Shown in pieces: positions 1 through 10,487 of a stretch of 36,069 bases of DNA; position 1 is the first letter of the stretch; every line of letters begins with the position of its first letter. A program made the position numbers and the translations under genes. A model generated the notes under the pieces. It searched no databases, was not told the DNA's origin, and saw only the letters and a list, made by a program, of their open reading frames with translations. The stretch is from Verrucomicrobiales bacterium. GTDB lineage: Bacteria; Verrucomicrobiota; Verrucomicrobiia; Verrucomicrobiales; DEV007. Location: contig JAKISY010000045.1 of assembly GCA_021648365.1 (NCBI GenBank), forward strand, positions 1-36,069, given 5' to 3'.

Positions 1-3000
1 CAACAGTCACCCCATGGTCACCATCAGCCAGATTTCCGCCATTACCGATCACCGCTTCTCCCCAACTGCCACCATTACCCCCGCGAAGTTCAATGTTGCT
101 GCTTGCACCAAGCGCTATCACACTAATGCTGCCACTGGTATTGCCTTCAGGAGTAAAAGGAGCAGAGGTACTCGTTCCACCATTACCAATGCGAACGACC
201 CCGCTATTGCCACCCTGCAATATCACCGAACCCGCGGTGGCGTTCACCGCAATGTTGCCTGATTTATTTCCCGTACTTTTACTTCCTCCATTGCCTATCT
301 GAGCATAACTATCACTCCCACCACCTCCATTCAGTCCCACGCTCAATCCACTCACGGTGATATTATCACCGCTGTTGCCATCTGCGTCATAGCCACCATT
401 ACCAATTTGAGCAAACGCTTGCCCACCATTACCTCCAGTCAACTCCACCGAACCTGCACTAGCTGTCACCATTATAGTGCCGCCTTTAAGACCTATGCTA
501 CGCCCTCCCCCATTGCCAATTTGAGCGTAGGAATTTCCACCTCCTCCTTGCAATGCCACCAATCCGGTATTTGAAGTCACCGTGATATCACCCGATAAAG
601 CACCATCAGTTTCATAGCCACCATTGCCGATTTGAGCATAGTTAAAGGAACCCGTTCCTCCCGTGATGCTAATGTCATTCTCAGCCGTCACAGTGATATC
701 ACCCGACATAGCGACATCCTGGTCATCGTTATCACGCCCCTTTCCTCCATTGCCAATCATCGCATAAGTCCTCGCGGAACTTCCACCTGTGATATCAATC
801 AGCCCGCTGCTTGTCACTGTCACATCGCCACTCACCACAGCTCCAGTTCCCAACTGTCCACCGCCGTTACCAATCTGGACGTAAGACCAATTGGCAGCGC
901 CTCCATCAACCGTGATATCGCCACCATCGACCGTGATCACACTCACATTCCCACCATAAGCCCCTGTTCCATTGAGTCCTCCCCCATTGCCTATTTGCAC
1001 ATAATTGATAGTGCCCGTGCCACCATTCAAATCCACTCCTCCAGCTTTTGCTCGCACATCGATATCGCCAGACGATGTCCCCCAATATCCAATTTGCGTC
1101 CCCCTATTAGATCCCCCGGTTAGTTCTCCATTAAGTATCACCCCATATCCCAGCACGTTAGTCTGTCCCAAACGCGAACCCACCACGATACGCGAAATCC
1201 GTGCACCATCACCAATAACCACCAACCCGTCACCTGGAACCCCCACGTCAGGAAAATCATTGCCCCAAGCTCCGACAAAATTCTTAATCGCGTCAAAATT
1301 AGACGGTGTCGTTGGGGTAACTGGAGCGAAGACACCGTAAGAATCGGTCAATCCATCCCAACCTGCGGCAACGTTGATTGCCCCAGTGTCTGTCACAACA
1401 ACACCCGTGTTCTGCACACTAGCGTTGAAGGTAATATCTCCGGTAGCTCGCAATGTCAGGTCGTACTCCGAGCTGAAACTGATCTCACTATCAATGGTAA
1501 TATACTGCGTACCCATATCCAGATCGGCAAAGGCTCCAAAATTGATTTGGCCAAGTTCACCAGATAGAACCACCTCGCCTGTAGCGAGCGCCGCACTGAT
1601 GTTTCCGGCCTCGGCCGCATTCACAATGTAATTGTAAGGCCCCGCCCAGTCCAGATCGTAGTAGGCGAAATTGCCGCCCACAGGATTAGCGGCGGGACCA
1701 GGGTTGCTATAGCTCCCCTCACCAAAGAAGTTAACTGTCCCCATATCATTAGGAAAAGAAACTCCTCCATGAGCCACCCCATTTAACAAAGTGCCACCAT
1801 CCACCAAATCATTTCCTCCCACATAAAACCGCAACTCCCCATCATTCGGAGATCCTGCTGCAAAGGTCGCACTATTAAACTGACTCGCTGCATCGGCAGT
1901 AATATCAACTCCCACTCCGACCCAGGTATTACCCGATACGTAGTTATCATCCACATTACCCACAAAAGCATTCACCAGAGTCATGCTACCACCCGCTCGC
2001 ACCATCACATCACCCTCCACCGAGGCACTAACGTCATCTGTCGCGCCATGACCAATGATCGCTGCGCGATCTGTCACATTAGCCCCAGTCAAAGTGATGT
2101 TAGTGCCTGCCGTAACCGTGATATCCCCTGAAAGCGCGGTTGTTAATAAAGAGGTCGTCGTACCCACTAATCCGCCATTGCCAATTTGCGCATAAGCATC
2201 CGCTCCTCCAGCTATGAAGCTGATATTCGTGCCAGCCAGCAGCGTGATATTTCCCGATGCATCACCCGTAGTATTATAACCACCATTGCCGATCTGCACA
2301 TAGCGATTACTTGCCGCTCCAGCTTGTCCAGTAATGGCACCTCCAGCCGTCACCGAGATATCGCCCGTTTTTGTGCCATCAGCCCCTCGACCGCCATGAC
2401 CAATTTGTGCGTAATTTGAAGTTCCCGATGTACCACCACTCAAAGCGACATTACCACCCACATTGATCATGATATTTCCAGTTTTGCTTCCATTGGATCC
2501 ACCAGCATCGTAACTAGCCCCACCGCCATGTCCAATCTGAGCATACGATTCATTGGCACCATTGCCACCTGTGAGAGTCAGATCACCATTCAGTGATGTC
2601 ACCGAAATAGCGCCATCATTGGTGCCGCTGGAAGTTCGCCCCCCATGACCAATGCGAGCAGATGCACGACCACCCGCACCTGCAATCATATCGATATCCT
2701 CCACCGCCATCACATCTATCAGGCCAGTTTTAGTTCCACCGGCATCTCTGCCGATATGACCAATCGCCGCCCAGGTATCGCCCCCAGTTCCTCCCAGCAA
2801 TCGTATTCTTCCTAAGCCTGCAATCGTAGCTGCAAAGGTGATCGTATCTGGACCCGCTATGCCATCAAAGTCACCCAGATCATCAAACTGCCCAAAACCC
2901 ACACCGTTGAGGGAACCCGTGCCAGCACTCACGCTGATGTTTCCGGTAGAACCTCCACCGCCATTCAAAGCTCCGTGGCCAATCACCGCGTAGTCGCCAG

Positions 3001-6000
3001 AGTCAAGCCCTGCTTCTATGATCACATCCTGTGCCGCTCTCACTACTATATCGCCAGTCCTTGTGCCACCATTATCCACCCCTCCATTACCAATCTGCGC
3101 ATAAGCACCTCGACCTAAACCATTGCTATTGCCAGCCGTCAGAATCACACTACCTTCAGTTGATGCCACGCTCACATTGCCATCATTCAGCCCATCCGCG
3201 TTCACTCCTCCGTTTCCTATCTGTGCATAAGTTCGTCCGCCTGTACCACCAGTGATGCTCACATCATTGACTGCGAGAACTTGAATATTCCCATTCTGAT
3301 TCCCCGTTGCATCAACCCCACCGTTTCCTAACTGAGCGTAGGAGTCATCACCACCACCGGCAGTGAACGTGATAGCGGCTCCGGACTGAACACTGATGTC
3401 ACCGCCAGTAGTTCCATTTGCGCCGATACCACCGTGTCCCAACTGAGCAAAGCTATTATCTCCTGCCCCAGCAGAAAACGTCACCACACCCGTCGTGCTT
3501 ACCATGATATTTCCAGTTTTGGTGCCAGTCGCATTCAATCCCCCATGACCGATCTGCACCGAGCGGTGCGCTTGTGACCCGCTACCAGCTTCAAACACGA
3601 TCCCGTCCGCTCCAGCACTCACGGCGATGTTACCAGTCTGGGTTCCGCTGGCAAAAGTGCCGCCGTGACCAATTTTCGCATAAGCTACTGCTCCGTTTAT
3701 TGGTGTAGAAAAGTTAATTCCTGTCGCTGAATTCACCGTGATATCTCCACTCAAAGTGCCTGAAGCATTTCGTCCACCATTGCCAATCTGCGCGTAAGCT
3801 ATAAATCCCCCATTCTCAAAAGTGATTCCTCCCGCACCTGTAGCATTGACATTAATCGCTCCCGAGTAATTTCCTTGAGCTCGTGTTCCTCCATTACCTA
3901 TCTGCACATAAGCAGAAGTAGAACCTCCTTCAAAATCAATCCCTGCTGCTCCATTTGCCGTCACGTTTATATCCGCTACCCCAGATGCTCCTGGTGTATT
4001 CGCTGCGAAATACCCACCATTGCCGATCTGCACATAAGCTCGCGTGCCTCCACCATCACCACTGATCCCATTACCTGCGGTCACGGTTATAACGTCTCCC
4101 GAGACACCTTGCGCTCCCTCCGCTTCTGTCCCACCATTACCGATCTGCACGTAGGCATCAGCTCCAGATCCTCCATTCAGATCGATCAGATTGCCCGCAT
4201 TCACCGTGATGCTACCGCTGCTACCACCATTCGCATCATATCCACCATTGCCAATTTGCGCGTAGCTTCGCGCTCCCGTGCTACCTGACACGCTCACGTC
4301 TCCGCTAGCCAGAACCTGCACCGACCCGCTCTTATCACCGGATACTGCACCTCTACCACCATTGCCAATTTGTACAAATGCGTCATTACCACCTGCATTC
4401 ATTTGCACATCTCCCGCCGTGGCTTCAACATAAACATCGCCGCTAACCGCACCCAACGCAGTATTGCCTGCCCCAGATACACCTCCACCCGATCCTATCA
4501 TGGTATAAGCAGATTGCCCGCTACCACTGGTCAGAGTCACCGCTGTGCCTGTCACAGAAACCCCCGCATCAGTCTTAGCTCCATCGAAAGCTATGCCTCC
4601 ATTGCCGATCTGAGCATAGGTATGAATATCGCTACCCCCTATCAAACTCACCGTTCCTCCCGCAGCTACCGTGGTAGAAAATCCTCCGCCGCTCGGCATT
4701 CCAACAACTCCACCGACACCGAACGAGCCACCAGCACCAATTTGAGCATACGCATTAACTCCGCCATTCGTGGCATCAACTAATACATTACCTGTAGCCA
4801 CCACACTGGTAGCCGTTGTGATCCCGCCACTAACTCCCGAGCTGCCATCATGACCTCCGCCCGCTCCGATCTGAGCGTAAGCCCGGCCTGCACTGCCCGT
4901 TACCACGCTGACATCAACCCCACTCACTGTCGTGATTCCCGATTTAGCGCCGTCGGAGTTCGCTCCACCATTACCAATCTGCGCGTAGCTGGCATCACCC
5001 GTTCCTCCAGTAATCGTGACGTTCCCAGCAGTAGCCGTCACAGTAACATCTCCAGACAAAATCCCTGTGCTATTGGAACCACCGTTGCCAATCTGCGCAA
5101 ACGCATCAATGCCGCCACCTGCAGTCAAACTAACTGAGCCAGTTGTAGCCTCAACAGAGACATTACCAGCCACCGCTCCATCGGCATTATTATTCCCCTG
5201 AGAAATACCTCCACCCGATCCTATCATGGTATAAGCTGAAGCCACGCCGCCACTGGTCAGAGTCACCGATGTGCCTGTTACAGAGACTCCAGCATCCGTC
5301 TTAGCACCATCGAAACCTATGCCGCCGTTGCCGATCTGAGCATAGGTATGCAAATTGCTGCCACCGATCAAACTCACCGTTCCTCCCGCAGCTACTGTAG
5401 TAGAAAACCCACCGATCGGTATGCCAATAACTCCACCGACACCGAACCCGCCACCAGCGCCAATTTGAGCATAAGCGTTAATTCCGCCGTTCGAGGCATC
5501 AACTAATACATTACCTGTCGCCGTCACACTGGTAGCCGTTGTGATACCTCCGCTAATTCCTCCTTGGCCGTCACGATGACCTCCGCCCGCTCCGATCTGA
5601 GCGTAAGCCCGAATATTGCCTGATATTACACTGACATCAACCGCGCTTACAGTTGTCGTGCCCGTTTTAGCACCGTTGGAGCCCGTTCCACCATTACCAA
5701 TTTGCGCGTAGCTGGTATCACCCGTTCCTCCAGTAACTGTAATGTTCCCAGTCGAAGTCACTGTAACATTTCCCGATACAGCTCCATCCGCATCGTAACC
5801 GCCATGCCCTATTTGCACATAAGTTCTCCGCGCAGCCCCTCCGTCCATGGCGATGCCGCCGACCGTGGTAGTGACCACTATATCACCAGCCTTCACACCA
5901 TTGGCATTTGAACCGCCATTGCCTATTTGAGCATAGGCTTCCTGACTATTAGCGGTCGCGCCCACGCCTGCGTTCATATCAATCGAACCCGCTGTTACTG

Positions 6001-9000
6001 AAATCAGATCACCCGCAACTCCCTGGGTTCCCCCGTTATCATTGCCGCCATGACCTATTTGCACATAGTTCGGTGTAGCCCCATCATCGCCACCGCCCGC
6101 ATTCATCGTCAACACACCCGTCGCGACTACGGTGATATTTCCTTGGTTGTTACTGCCTGTTTGTGGCCCGCCATTACCTATGATCGCATAACCATCGTCA
6201 TCACTGCCTCCCACTTGAGGGTTAGCGGTGAGTGTGATATCCCGTCCCGCGGTGACTGAAATATCGGTATCGTTATTCCCCGATGCAGCAAGGCCACCAT
6301 TACCCACTTGGGTGTAAGTATTGTTAAAATCCCCAGAGACCAACAACACATCCTGTCCCGCGTTCAGAACAATACTATCACCATCTACACCAAAGTTGGA
6401 ATTGCCCGAAATACCACCGCTGCCGATAGCCGCGATAGCTCCATCCGCATTACCCCCGCGAATCTCGATATTACTAGTAGCCCCTGTCGCTGTCACTGTA
6501 ACCGTCCCGCTGGTTGCGCCTGTCGCAGACCGCCCGCCATGCCCAATACGTGCACTCGAATTCACTCCGCTCCCTGCTTGTAATATAACTGAGCCAGCAT
6601 TGGCTATTACCGATACATTTCCACTCTTCGTTCCGATACTATTCTGTCCGCCATTGCCTATTCTCGCCGAACTATTCCCCGCGCTGCCCCCAGTGAATGA
6701 AATGTCCCCTCCCGTGCTGGTCACTGAAATATTGTCAGTTTGCCCCCCCGTTGATTCGAATCCCCCATTACCGATTTGCACATAAGTATTGCCGCTACCC
6801 ATGCCACCCGTAAAAGTCAAATCACCCACAGCACTCACTGTGATAGTTCCAGACTGCCCTCCTGCCGCACCGCGGCCTCCATTACCTAACTGCGCATACG
6901 CATTGCCACCATTAACCGCAGCGAAAGCCACCCCCGCCCCTGCATTCACTTCGATAGTGCCAGATTGACCTCCGGTTGCTTGAAACCCTCCATTACCCAA
7001 CTGAGCATAGGCAGTGCCACCGGCGCCAGCACTAAAGTTGATAGTTCCCGTTGTTGCGGTCACTGTGATATTTCCAGACTGCCCTCCATCGGAACTACGC
7101 CCTCCGTTTCCTAACTGCGCGTATGCATCACTACCACCTCCTCCATTAAAGGTAATATTTCTATTAGCCGTGACGTTGACACTGTTGTCGCCAGCTGCAA
7201 CCGCAACCGTATCGACATTGGCACCGCCGTAACCTATTTGGACAAAGCTGCGGTTCCCAGCTCCTGCGGTGGCAGTTATATCGCGCCCGGCAGTAACATC
7301 GATTCTCCCGCCTATCAACAACAAGGATTCTCCTGGGACCCCTGAAGAAGCATCCGTGCTACCATTTCCTATCTTAGCAAAATTCCGATCCCCATTTCCC
7401 GCCGTCAAAATAATATCGCGTCCTGCTTCTACTCTGATATCTCCAGTCAATTCTTTATTGCGCGCTTGCCCCCAACGCCCTCCGTGCCCTATCTGACCGA
7501 AGGCGTATCTATTTCCCGCCCCAGAGGCCGGGCCGTTAGGTCCACCAGTGATCGTCACATCGTTCAAAACCTCTACCCGAATATCACCCCTAGCATCATC
7601 CACGCCAACTAGAATATCCCCGTCTCCGCCCGCGTCTGCATACCCGAGATTCACAGCATCGTCATCCGTCCCACCCGCAATAATATGCAGGTCGTAGCCC
7701 ACCACATTGGTACTACCCAAACGACTCGCTACCATCATTGCACTAGTCACTACCGTCCCGCTTTCCCGCCTTCCTAGAAACACGCTGCCAAAATGAGCTA
7801 ATGGATCGGCTGCATCCGTGCCTCCATCGCTAGCTGTATCCTGACCATATAGCCCACTGCCATAAACTAGAGCCATATCCACATCCCCCTCAAGGAAAGG
7901 CAACGAGAAAGGGTTGGGCTGGGTTTCACTTCCCGATCCGAAGGCACTAAAGGCCGTAGCGGTATCCCAACCTGCAATCAAATTGACATTACCCGTGCCC
8001 CGATTTCGAATATCATCCTCTACATAAATATCATCCTCAGCCAACAAGGTCAGACTAAAGTCACTATCCCACCGGATATCGGATATCACATTGATCCACC
8101 CCTCTTCAGCCTCGCCTGAAAATGTAGAAATAACCACATTGTTAGCCCCTAAAGCCGCCTGTAAATTATTATTATTCACATTATTAGCCCCGGTCACAGC
8201 TCCAGATATTGTCACATTTGAAGGATCCAATAATAGAACTCCAGCTGTTCCATTTTCGGCAAGAGTCACCACTCCACCATAAAACCCAAGCCGCTCTTTG
8301 CCTGACACCTCCACAAATCCTCCATTACCTACACCTGCACCTCGTGCACTGATCTCCCCCTCATACAAAGTATCCTGATCCGCCCATATCACCACCAACC
8401 CGCCATTACCATCACCAGTCGCATCGGCTCTGATCACGGCGCCTGATGCCACGGTGGTATTCATTGCATTAATGATATCCGCATCCCTGCCCTGAAACCC
8501 TCCACCAATATTAACCTGTCCACCACCAGCAAATCCGCTCGCATTCACTCGTGCCGATGCTACCATTTCCACCGCAACACCCAAGGCCTGAATCTGTCCA
8601 CCCTGTCCACTACCTCCCACAGAATTCACCGTTCCCGCCACCGTCGTCGTGCCACCTCCAGTGATGGTCACCATACCACCATTCACTGAACCACCCGCAT
8701 CAATCGTCGCCGTCGATCCCACCGTGGTGCTATTACCACCGCTAATGTTGATCACCCCGCCATTGCCCGCACTACCCACCGCATTCAAATTACCATTCAC
8801 CATTGCCGAGTTCTCACCTGTCACCGTGATCACTCCGCCATTGACTCCACTAGCATCCAAAATCGAAGTCTGGGTCACGTTCACATCGCCACCCTCGATC
8901 ACTATAATACCACCATCACCACTCTGACTGGTCGCGCTCACCGCGCCTGCCACCATCACATTGCTATCTGCTCCTCCCGAGATCACTACCATGCCGCCCG

Positions 9001-10153
9001 GTCCACTTCCTCCGTTAGCCGAAATGCTCGACCCTGCCTGCACCGCCACATTCTGCGCATCCACCCCGTCACCCGATCCAATCTGCACAAAGCCACCGCC
9101 ACCTTCGCCATTAGCTTTGATGTTAGCCCCACCTGGAACCGTCACGGTTTCTCCACTGATCATCACCACCCCACCAATTTTGCCCTGACCCGTAGCGCTG
9201 GCATCGATCGTGCCACCCGCGTTCACCGTGCCACCGATACCTGCATCCAAAATAATCCGTCCACCTGTGCCATTCGGCAAAGTCGCCGCGATACTACCAC
9301 TATTAGTGATCGTCCCTCCAATCGCACGCAAAGTCACTCTACCTCCGCGAACCGTCGCGCCTGTCGCACGAATCGAACCGCTATTATTGATCGCTAGCGC
9401 ATACATATTACCATGCGCCTTCAGCTCCACCATCGCCCCTTGAATCGTGCCGCTGTTATCCACGCCCGTTCCCGATGCCACGCCCGCCGTCGGTCTCACA
9501 AACACTCGCTCTCCCGCAGCATCCGGTGCGGCGGTGATCAGCACTTCCTGTCCCGCTGCCAAACCCACCGTGCCGTTCGCTGCAGTGATCGATCCACTGT
9601 TGCTGACGCTTTTACCGATCAAAAACACATCGCCGCCCACCGCGTTGATACGTCCCATGTTCGTCACCCCCGCAGCTCCGCTGCCTTTGAAAAGCATATC
9701 GCCACCGCCCATGAAATCTGCATTGCTCACATCCAGCGTCGACATCAACAGCCCATTCACGTCAATCGTGCCGCTCGGTCCGACCAAAATACCTGCCGTA
9801 TTGATAATGGCAACATTGCCATTCGCCCGCAGCGCCCCAAAAATTGCTGTCGACACTCCACCAGTCACCCTATTGAGCACCGCAGAATTTGATCCCGGCT
9901 GGATAAACTCCGTCAACTCCCCCGCTGCAATCGAAAAACTCGCCCAATCGATCACCGCCCGTTGGCTCATCTGATGGATCTGCAGAGTTCCACCCAAGCC
10001 CAGTCCAATTTCAGCCGCACCACCCGTGACCACACCTCCGCTCGGGTTCGCCTGCAAGTTCGCTGGCAACAATACCAAACTCGGAAACAAGGTTAACAAG
10101 ACCAGCGCCTGCAGCCTCTTACTGCGGCGAATGATTTGAGTGAATATATTCAT
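1..10153 (-). CDS. Giant two-partner-secretion exoprotein (TpsA/filamentous haemagglutinin-like), C-terminus beyond window
   Basis: The minus frame starting at ATG 10153 runs to the left edge with the same phase at both ends (3384 codons, incomplete). I translated the first ~1200 and last ~750 codons and saw no stop. Residues 1-38 are a signal peptide (basic start, leucine-rich core, ANLQA). A haemagglutination/TPS domain follows, with VIDWASFSI, LNRVTGG and NTAGILVG matching the family patterns INWqsFsI, LNRVtG and NPnGI. Up to about residue 640 there is a glycine/valine-rich beta-helix that ends in LLLDPSNVTIS, a common hallmark of these proteins. The rest is a linker, a long IGNGG repeat array, a second related linker and a second array. 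Such proteins cross the outer membrane through a TpsB pore; the partner gene lies upstream at 11510-13900. An adhesive or structural surface role is inferred. No Shine-Dalgarno site is visible. All plus-strand reading frames here are shadows. Confidence 0.93.
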   Translation of the reverse strand, partial: MNIFTQIIRRSKRLQALVLLTLFPSLVLLPANLQANPSGGVVTGGAAEIGLGLGGTLQIHQMSQRAVIDWASFSIAAGELTEFIQPGSNSAVLNRVTGGVSTAIFGALRANGNVAIINTAGILVGPSGTIDVNGLLMSTLDVSNADFMGGGDMLFKGSGAAGVTNMGRINAVGGDVFLIGKSVSNSGSITAANGTVGLAAGQEVLITAAPDAAGERVFVRPTAGVASGTGVDNSGTIQGAMVELKAHGNMYALAINNSGSIRATGATVRGGRVTLRAIGGTITNSGSIAATLPNGTGGRIILDAGIGGTVNAGGTIDASATGQGKIGGVVMISGETVTVPGGANIKANGEGGGGFVQIGSGDGVDAQNVAVQAGSSISANGGSGPGGMVVISGGADSNVMVAGAVSATSQSGDGGIIVIEGGDVNVTQTSILDASGVNGGVITVTGENSAMVNGNLNAVGSAGNGGVINISGGNSTTVGSTATIDAGGSVNGGMVTITGGGTTTVAGTVNSVGGSGQGGQIQALGVAVEMVASARVNASGFAGGGQVNIGGGFQGRDADIINAMNTTVASGAVIRADATGDGNGGLVVIWADQDTLYEGEISARGAGVGNGGFVEVSGKERLGFYGGVVTLAENGTAGVLLLDPSNVTISGAVTGANNVNNNNLQAALGANNVVISTFSGEAEEGWINVISDIRWDSDFSLTLLAEDDIYVEDDIRNRGTGNVNLIAGWDTATAFSAFGSGSETQPNPFSLPFLEGDVDMALVYGSGLYGQDTASDGGTDAADPLAHFGSVFLGRRESGTVVTSAMMVASRLGSTNVVGYDLHIIAGGTDDDAVNLGYADAGGDGDILVGVDDARGDIRVEVLNDVTITGGPNGPASGAGNRYAFGQIGHGGRWGQARNKELTGDIRVEAGRDIILTAGNGDRNFAKIGNGSTDASSGVPGESLLLIGGRIDVTAGRDITATAGAGNRSFVQIGYGGANVDTVAVAAGDNSVNVTANRNITFNGGGGSDAYAQLGNGGRSSDGGQSGNITVTATTGTINFSAGAGGTAYAQLGNGGFQATGGQSGTIEVNAGAGVAFAAVNGGNAYAQLGNGGRGAAGGQSGTITVSAVGDLTFTGGMGSGNTYVQIGNGGFESTGGQTDNISVTSTGGDISFTGGSAGNSSARIGNGGQNSIGTKSGNVSVIANAGSVILQAGSGVNSSARIGHGGRSATGATSGTVTVTATGATSNIEIRGGNADGAIAAIGSGGISGNSNFGVDGDSIVLNAGQDVLLVSGDFNNTYTQVGNGGLAASGNNDTDISVTAGRDITLTANPQVGGSDDDGYAIIGNGGPQTGSNNQGNITVVATGVLTMNAGGGDDGATPNYVQIGHGGNDNGGTQGVAGDLISVTAGSIDMNAGVGATANSQEAYAQIGNGGSNANGVKAGDIVVTTTVGGIAMDGGAARRTYVQIGHGGYDADGAVSGNVTVTSTGNITVTGGTGDTSYAQIGNGGTGSNGAKTGTTTVSAVDVSVISGNIRAYAQIGAGGGHRDGQGGISGGITTATSVTATGNVLVDASNGGINAYAQIGAGGGFGVGGVIGIPIGGFSTTVAAGGTVSLIGGSNLHTYAQIGNGGIGFDGAKTDAGVSVTGTSVTLTSGGVASAYTMIGSGGGISQGNNNADGAVAGNVSVEATTGSVSLTAGGGIDAFAQIGNGGSNSTGILSGDVTVTATAGNVTITGGTGDASYAQIGNGGANSDGAKSGITTVSGVDVSVVTGSAGRAYAQIGAGGGHDGSSGVSGGITTATSVVATGNVLVDATNGGVNAYAQIGAGGSFGVGGVVGMPSGGGFSTTVAAGGTVSLIGGSDIHTYAQIGNGGIAFDGAKTDAGVSVTGTAVTLTSGSGQSAYTMIGSGGGVSGAGNTALGAVSGDVYVEATAGDVQMNAGGNDAFVQIGNGGRGAVSGDKSGSVQVLASGDVSVSGSTGARSYAQIGNGGYDANGGSSGSITVNAGNLIDLNGGSGADAYVQIGNGGTEAEGAQGVSGDVITVTAGNGISGDGGGTRAYVQIGNGGYFAANTPGASGVADINVTANGAAGIDFEGGSTSAYVQIGNGGTRAQGNYSGAINVNATGAGGITFENGGFIAYAQIGNGGRNASGTLSGDITVNSATGINFSTPINGAVAYAKIGHGGTFASGTQTGNIAVSAGADGIVFEAGSGSQAHRSVQIGHGGLNATGTKTGNIMVSTTGVVTFSAGAGDNSFAQLGHGGIGANGTTGGDISVQSGAAITFTAGGGDDSYAQLGNGGVDATGNQNGNIQVLAVNDVSITGGTGGRTYAQIGNGGVNADGLNDGNVSVASTEGSVILTAGNSNGLGRGAYAQIGNGGVDNGGTRTGDIVVRAAQDVIIEAGLDSGDYAVIGHGALNGGGGSTGNISVSAGTGSLNGVGFGQFDDLGDFDGIAGPDTITFAATIAGLGRIRLLGGTGGDTWAAIGHIGRDAGGTKTGLIDVMAVEDIDMIAGAGGRASARIGHGGRTSSGTNDGAISVTSLNGDLTLTGGNGANESYAQIGHGGGASYDAGGSNGSKTGNIMINVGGNVALSGGTSGTSNYAQIGHGGRGADGTKTGDISVTAGGAITGQAGAASNRYVQIGNGGYNTTGDASGNITLLAGTNISFIAGGADAYAQIGNGGLVGTTTSLLTTALSGDITVTAGTNITLTGANVTDRAAIIGHGATDDVSASVEGDVMVRAGGSMTLVNAFVGNVDDNYVSGNTWVGVGVDITADAASQFNSATFAAGSPNDGELRFYVGGNDLVDGGTLLNGVAHGGVSFPNDMGTVNFFGEGSYSNPGPAANPVGGNFAYYDLDWAGPYNYIVNAAEAGNISAALATGEVVLSGELGQINFGAFADLDMGTQYITIDSEISFSSEYDLTLRATGDITFNASVQNTGVVVTDTGAINVAAGWDGLTDSYGVFAPVTPTTPSNFDAIKNFVGAWGNDFPDVGVPGDGLVVIGDGARISRIVVGSRLGQTNVLGYGVILNGELTGGSNRGTQIGYWGTSSGDIDVRAKAGGVDLNGGTGTINYVQIGNGGGLNGTGAYGGNVSVITVDGGDITVDGGAANWSYVQIGNGGGQLGTGAVVSGDVTVTSSGLIDITGGSSARTYAMIGNGGKGRDNDDQDVAMSGDITVTAENDISITGGTGSFNYAQIGNGGYETDGALSGDITVTSNTGLVALQGGGGNSYAQIGNGGGRSIGLKGGTIMVTASAGSVELTGGNGGQAFAQIGNGGYDADGNSGDNITVSGLSVGLNGGGGSDSYAQIGNGGSKSTGNKSGNIAVNATAGSVILQGGNSGVVRIGNGGTSTSAPFTPEGNTSGSISVIALGASSNIELRGGNGGSWGEAVIGNGGNLADGDHGVTV
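20..1110 (-). repeat. IGNGG beta-helix repeat array, second in protein order
   Basis: About 11 further copies of the same IGNGG repeat begin after the second linker and continue to the window edge, so the true number is unknown. Typical units read YAQIGNGG, then a short Gly-rich turn, then SGDITVT. This array belongs to the same coding sequence as the first array. Confidence 0.82.
2040..7515 (-). repeat. IGNGG beta-helix repeat array, first in protein order
   Basis: About 46 copies of a repeat averaging ~118 bp (roughly 39 residues) lie head to tail within the giant exoprotein gene. The most conserved core reads Y-A-Q-I-G-N-G-G, with variants such as IGHGG, LGNGG and VQIGNGG. After the core come a variable Gly/Ser/Thr stretch, then S-G-(D/N)-I-(T/S)-V and a short hydrophobic strand ending near GG. 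The regular period and the alternating Val/Ile pattern suggest one or two beta-helix coils per repeat. Copies are diverged at DNA level, so most are old, apart from the recent-looking duplication at 4380-5830. Confidence 0.85.
4380..5830 (-). repeat. Tandem duplication of a ~725-bp segment inside the exoprotein gene
   Basis: Two consecutive segments align well: the sequence at 4491 matches 5217 (offset 726 bp), and the sequence at 4971 matches 5694 (offset 723 bp). The offset therefore changes by exactly one codon, and the frame is kept. Each copy holds about six IGNGG repeats, including unusual units (a Met/Ile-Gly-Ser-Gly-Gly-Gly core) seen only in these two places. This is in-frame growth of the array by a multi-repeat block. 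Confidence 0.8.
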
Positions 10154-10431
10154 GATAATGAATTTGAGATTTGAGATAAACAAAAACTAGAAAAAAGAAG
10201 CGGAAAAACTACCCATGAAGCAAACATCGCACCGCACCCTAGAGCGCAATCGATGTTCACAAGAAAACTGATGGTTTATTAACGTTATTTTAATAAATTA
10301 TCGACTCTCCACAAGCTTAAATTGTCAGCAATCTCACCTTTGTGACCAAAAAAGCCGTTTTTTTCTAAAAAATGCGAGCCAATCACCTACTTCACCCCAT
10401 TCCCCCAAAGTTATACGACTCCTTTTTGCAG

Positions 10432-10456
10432 TGCGAGCGGCTCGACGCCGCTTTGT
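10432..10456 (+). repeat. Inverted repeat, left copy, flanking the 70-bp array
   Basis: This ~24-bp sequence contains the palindrome AGCGGC-TCGAC-GCCGCT (10436-10452). Its reverse complement matches 10880-10902 almost base for base, so the two copies face each other around the five-unit array. Confidence 0.7.
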
Positions 10457-10487
10457 TTCGCAGCCTTCCACGGCAAATCCAGCTCCC

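Noticed and set aside
1..10150. Many plus-strand open frames of 60-190 codons with Pro/Ser/Thr/Arg-rich products
   Set aside because: They are antisense shadows of one continuous minus-strand gene with a signal peptide, TPS domain and regular protein repeats; their composition follows from the repeat DNA.
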